From Gammaproteobacteria bacterium (GTDB taxonomy: Bacteria > Pseudomonadota > Gammaproteobacteria > Cardiobacteriales > Wohlfahrtiimonadaceae): DNA of 7,622 bases. Numbering within the stretch: position 1 is the first letter of the stretch; every line of letters begins with the position of its first letter. Location of the stretch: contig BHEQ01000092.1 of the NCBI GenBank assembly GCA_003864535.1, positions 1 through 7,622 on the forward strand, in the 5' to 3' direction. A model generated the notes under the pieces. It worked only from the letters and a program-made list of their open reading frames with translations, was not told the DNA's origin and did no database searches. Made by a program: the position numbers and the translations under genes. This document shows, in pieces, positions 4,998 to 7,622 of this stretch.

Positions 4998-6953
4998 ATG
5001 AAAACAACATTCACATTATTAGATTTGCTTGATGATCCTTCTGATTTACGTTTACTAAAAATAAACCAACTTCCTAAACTTGCCGCAGAGATTCGCGCAT
5101 TTTTAATTAAGAGTGTAAGCAGCTCAGGCGGGCATTTTGCCTCTAATCTAGGTGCAGTTGAACTAAGTATCGCCTTACATTATGTGTTTGATACTCCAAA
5201 TGATAGTTTGATTTGGGATGTTGGACATCAAGCTTATGTGCATAAAATCTTAACCAAGCGTAAAGCTAAATTAAGCTCAATTCGCCAAAAAGGTGGGCTA
5301 GCACCATTTCCATCGCGTTTTGAAAGTAAATATGATGCTTTTGGGGTTGGGCACTCTTCAACATCAATTAGCGCAGCTCTTGGCATGGCGATTGCTTATG
5401 CCGCACAAAATAAACGCAATCAAGCGATTGCTATTATTGGAGATGGCGCGATGACGGCGGGACAAGCATTTGAAGCTTTAAATCACGCTGGTGGAATAGG
5501 TGCGAATATTCTGGTGATTTTAAATGATAACGATATGTCAATCTCACCTAATGTAGGGGCTTTACAGGGAATGTTAACTCGGGCGTTATCTAACCCTATT
5601 TTACAAGAAATGCGCCAAACTAGTAAAAATATTCTTGAAAATTTACCGCGGCAAGCTCTTAATATTGCTAGAAAAGCTGAGGAACACCTAAAAGATTTTG
5701 TAACTGGTGGGATTATATTTGAGGAGCTCGGTTTTAAATATTTTGGACCGATAGATGGGCATGATCTTGATGAGTTAGTTGCAACGCTTGAGAACTTAAA
5801 AAGTATTCCAGGTCCAAAGCTCCTCCACGTCGCCACTAAAAAAGGTAAAGGCTATGCTCCTGCTGAAAGAAATCCTATAGAATATCATGCGGTTAGCCCA
5901 TTTGATCCAGAGATTGGCATCGTTCCAGCCACTGCTAATTCAAAAGAGATCAATTTTAAAATACCTAAAAAATTAACTTATACTCAAGTTTTCTCAGATT
6001 GGCTGTGCTATAAAGCTGCGCTTGAGGATCAATTAGTCGCGATCACGCCCGCCATGCGTGAAGGCTCTGGGCTTGTCGCATTTTCAAAATCATACCCAAG
6101 CCGTTATTTTGATACGGCAATTGCGGAGCAACACGCGGTAACCCTTGCAGCAGGCATGGCTTGTGCTGGTTTAAAACCTGTGCTTGCAATCTATTCAACT
6201 TTTTTGCAGCGCGGATTTGATCAATTAATTCATGATGTTGCTGTGCAAAATCTGCCAGTGATATTTGCCTTAGATCGTGCAGGAATTGTAGGGCCTGATG
6301 GGGCAACACATGCAGGGAGCTTTGATCTGTCGTTCTTACGCGCCATTCCTAATCTTATTATTTTAGCTCCATCAGATGAGCAAATGCTGTGGGCAATGTT
6401 AAATAGTGCTTATGCGCAAAATTGCCCTGTTGCAATTCGCTATCCACGCGGCAATGGACGCGGTATTAGCATTGCAGATAAAACCCAAATATTGCCCATC
6501 GCTTGCTCAGAAATGATTTTTGAGGGAGGCTTTAATTATAAAATAGAGCACACAAAAGAGCATAAAAAAATATCTCTATTGGTGATCTCTATTGGAAGTA
6601 TGTTTGAGATGAGTGAGTGCATTGCGAGCTTCTTTGATGCAAGTTTAATGGATTTAAGATGCGTCAAACCTCTAGATGGGAGATTATTAACCAGTGCTTT
6701 GACTAAACATGATTTTATTATCACAATTGAAGATAATGCAATTAGTGGCGGGGCTGGAAGTGCTATTCATGAATGGATGAGTGAGAATGATATTTATAAA
6801 CCTATAAAACATTTTGGTTTAGCTGATATATTTCCAGAACATGGCGAACGTGCTTACATAATGGAAACTATGGGCTTAAGTTCTGATAAAATCATCACAA
6901 GCGTCTCAAGCTGGTTGGCTAAAAATATCCAAAATAGAAGCTCCGATAAGTAA
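4998..6953 (+). CDS. dxs: 1-deoxy-D-xylulose-5-phosphate synthase
   Basis: Thiamine-diphosphate enzyme that joins pyruvate and glyceraldehyde 3-phosphate into DXP, the entry and main control step of the MEP isoprenoid pathway and a source of DXP for thiamine and pyridoxal synthesis. The 651 residues show the full family layout: SSGGHFASNLG (42-52) with the active-site His46, WDVGHQAY (73-80), RQKGGL (96-101), GVGHSSTSIS (116-125), the TPP motif GDG (148-150) to NDN (176-178), then the pyrimidine domain with PAMREGSG (351-358), the catalytic-type Glu377 in IAEQHA, YSTFLQR (399-405), DRAGIVG (426-432) and RYPRGN (481-486). The C-terminal transketolase domain follows, with VKPLD (556-560) and ENAISGGAGS (579-588 region). 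E. coli Dxs has 620 residues; extra residues lie near 508-524 and at the C-terminus. It is the second gene of the ispA-dxs unit. No clear terminator follows. Confidence 0.97.
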   Translation: MKTTFTLLDLLDDPSDLRLLKINQLPKLAAEIRAFLIKSVSSSGGHFASNLGAVELSIALHYVFDTPNDSLIWDVGHQAYVHKILTKRKAKLSSIRQKGGLAPFPSRFESKYDAFGVGHSSTSISAALGMAIAYAAQNKRNQAIAIIGDGAMTAGQAFEALNHAGGIGANILVILNDNDMSISPNVGALQGMLTRALSNPILQEMRQTSKNILENLPRQALNIARKAEEHLKDFVTGGIIFEELGFKYFGPIDGHDLDELVATLENLKSIPGPKLLHVATKKGKGYAPAERNPIEYHAVSPFDPEIGIVPATANSKEINFKIPKKLTYTQVFSDWLCYKAALEDQLVAITPAMREGSGLVAFSKSYPSRYFDTAIAEQHAVTLAAGMACAGLKPVLAIYSTFLQRGFDQLIHDVAVQNLPVIFALDRAGIVGPDGATHAGSFDLSFLRAIPNLIILAPSDEQMLWAMLNSAYAQNCPVAIRYPRGNGRGISIADKTQILPIACSEMIFEGGFNYKIEHTKEHKKISLLVISIGSMFEMSECIASFFDASLMDLRCVKPLDGRLLTSALTKHDFIITIEDNAISGGAGSAIHEWMSENDIYKPIKHFGLADIFPEHGERAYIMETMGLSSDKIITSVSSWLAKNIQNRSSDK

Positions 6954-7021
6954 GTTTTATAAAATATATCTAGAAATTAATCTAAAATCATCTTATTTTC
7001 GTAAAAATTAAATAAAAGTTA

Positions 7022-7050
7022 CTGACAGATTGACTTTTTTTTCTTAGAAT
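7022..7050 (+). promoter_or_regulatory. Sigma70-like promoter of acpP
   Basis: CTGACA (7022-7027) and TAGAAT (7045-7050) each match 5 of 6 consensus bases and are exactly 17 nt apart, with a T-rich spacer. The predicted start near 7057 gives a leader of about 48 nt. The rest of the dxs-acpP gap (6954-7021) is AT-rich with no recognised element and no GC-rich terminator. Confidence 0.6.
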
Positions 7051-7104
7051 GCAACTTGGCAATTGCGCCGACTGTTAACTTAAAATGTAAGGATTAGAAA
7101 AACC

Positions 7105-7341
7105 ATGAGCGATATTGAAATACGTGTCAAAAAGATCATTATGGAACAATTGAGTGTTAAAGAAGATCAAACTGTTAATTCAGCATCATTTGTTGATGAT
7201 CTTGGTGCGGACTCTCTAGATACCGTAGAACTAGTCATGGCGCTTGAAGAAGAGTTTGATTGTGAGATTGCTGATGATCAAGCTGAAAAAATAACTACTG
7301 TTCAAGAAGCAATTGACTATGTTAAAAGTCACCAAGGTTAA
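7105..7341 (+). CDS. acpP: Acyl carrier protein
   Basis: Carries growing acyl chains as thioesters on 4'-phosphopantetheine for type II fatty-acid synthesis and donates them to lipid A and phospholipid synthesis. The 78-residue acidic protein matches the E. coli length. The prosthetic-group site is Ser37 in GADSLDTVELVMALEEEFD, nearly identical to enterobacterial AcpP, and the C-terminal helix reads AEKITTVQEAIDYV. One Cys (residue 53, EFDCEI) replaces a residue that is Thr in E. coli. TAAGGA precedes the ATG by 11 nt. fabF follows after 120 nt with a terminator between. Upstream lies dxs, not fabG as in the standard fab cluster, so acpP depends on its own promoter. Identification is secure. 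Confidence 0.98.
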   Translation: MSDIEIRVKKIIMEQLSVKEDQTVNSASFVDDLGADSLDTVELVMALEEEFDCEIADDQAEKITTVQEAIDYVKSHQG

Positions 7342-7396
7342 TATGTTGGGCGCGGTTATAGTAAATATACTGTAACTACATTGGCAAAATACTTAG

Positions 7397-7438
7397 AAAC
7401 GGTTGTTAGGTTGCAATGCTTCCTACAGCCGTTTTTTT
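7397..7438 (+). terminator. Intrinsic terminator between acpP and fabF
   Basis: AAACGGTTGT (7397-7406) pairs with ACAGCCGTTT (7425-7434) with one G-U pair. After a one-base bulge, AGG (7408-7410) pairs with CCT (7422-7424) around an 11-nt loop. Seven T follow at 7432-7438. This is the best terminator in the window and would let acpP be made in excess over fabF by partial read-through. Confidence 0.85.
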
Positions 7439-7449
7439 ATTAGCGTATT

Positions 7450-7455
7450 AAGGAG
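7450..7455 (+). promoter_or_regulatory. Ribosome binding site of fabF
   Basis: AAGGAG lies 6 nt before the GTG at 7462. It is the strongest site in the window and fixes a GTG start. Confidence 0.75.
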
Positions 7456-7461
7456 TACATT

Positions 7462-7622
7462 GTGAGTAAACGTCGAGTTGTCGTTACGGGCTTAGGAATT
7501 GTTTCACCTGTTGGGAGTAAAGTTGAACTAGCATGGAGCAATGTCCTCGCTGGAAAAAGTGGAATTAGGACTATTAGCGCATATGATGCAAGTAGCTACC
7601 CCGTGAGATTTTCAGGGTCTGT
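7462..7622 (+). CDS. fabF: Beta-ketoacyl-ACP synthase II, 3' end outside window
   Basis: Condensing enzyme that elongates acyl-ACP with malonyl-ACP in fatty-acid synthesis. Only the first 53 codons are visible; families of this kind have about 410 residues. The start SKRRVVVTGLGIVSPVG is the typical thiolase-fold N-terminus of FabF, followed by AWSNVLAGKSGI and the YDAS segment. The catalytic Cys and two His lie beyond the window. It uses a GTG start with a strong AAGGAG site. Position directly behind acpP supports FabF over FabB. Given the terminator upstream, it is expressed by read-through from acpP or from a weak promoter not clearly seen; a TATACT at 7366-7371 lacks a matching -35. Confidence 0.93.
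   Translation, partial: MSKRRVVVTGLGIVSPVGSKVELAWSNVLAGKSGIRTISAYDASSYPVRFSGS

Noticed and set aside
5483..5836. Minus-strand open frame inside dxs
   Set aside because: It lies opposite strongly conserved Dxs coding sequence, has no recognisable protein features, and is best explained as a shadow frame.
7030..7050. TTGACT with TAGAAT as the acpP promoter
   Set aside because: The spacing is only 9 nt; CTGACA at 7022 with 17 nt spacing fits far better.
1..7622. Mobile element, CRISPR array, toxin-antitoxin or defence system
   Set aside because: No transposase, integrase, regular spaced repeats or paired small genes; composition and gene content look like core chromosome throughout.

Overview
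The window is AT-rich, densely coding bacterial chromosome, most likely from a low-GC gammaproteobacterium. The evidence is a RelA-type (monofunctional-motif) ppGpp synthetase, the xseB-ispA-dxs gene order, and an AcpP/FabF pair close to the enterobacterial proteins. I cannot name the genus. There are no phage, transposon, CRISPR, tRNA or rRNA signatures. All of it looks like core metabolism, not an accessory island.

Layout from left to right: the 3' two-thirds of relA (5' end outside the window), followed 53 nt later on the same strand by trpD (anthranilate phosphoribosyltransferase). A minus-strand gene for a META + DUF4377 lipoprotein converges on trpD; the two stop codons overlap by 4 nt. 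The best trpD terminator lies inside the lipoprotein gene. A divergent intergenic region of about 300 nt holds overlapping palindromes and candidate promoters. Then come xseB (exonuclease VII small subunit), a hairpin-containing gap of 159 nt, an 11-codon mini-ORF touching the ispA start, ispA (farnesyl diphosphate synthase) and dxs (DXP synthase) 10 nt later. After a 151-nt gap with a good sigma70-like promoter come acpP (acyl carrier protein), a strong intrinsic terminator, and the first 53 codons of fabF.

Functionally, dxs and ispA supply the entry and the C15 product of isoprenoid synthesis and form one tight transcription unit. acpP and fabF belong to fatty-acid synthesis; acpP has its own promoter, and the terminator behind it should keep fabF expression lower. 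relA senses amino-acid starvation on the ribosome, and trpD sits directly behind it, away from other trp genes as far as can be seen.

I found no convincing new biological system. The points most worth checking are the antisense-overlapping trpD/lipoprotein transcripts, the unusual leader of ispA (hairpin plus coupled mini-ORF), the low-complexity insertion in IspA, the palindromic cluster upstream of xseB, and two rearranged neighbourhoods (trpD behind relA; acpP behind dxs instead of fabG).
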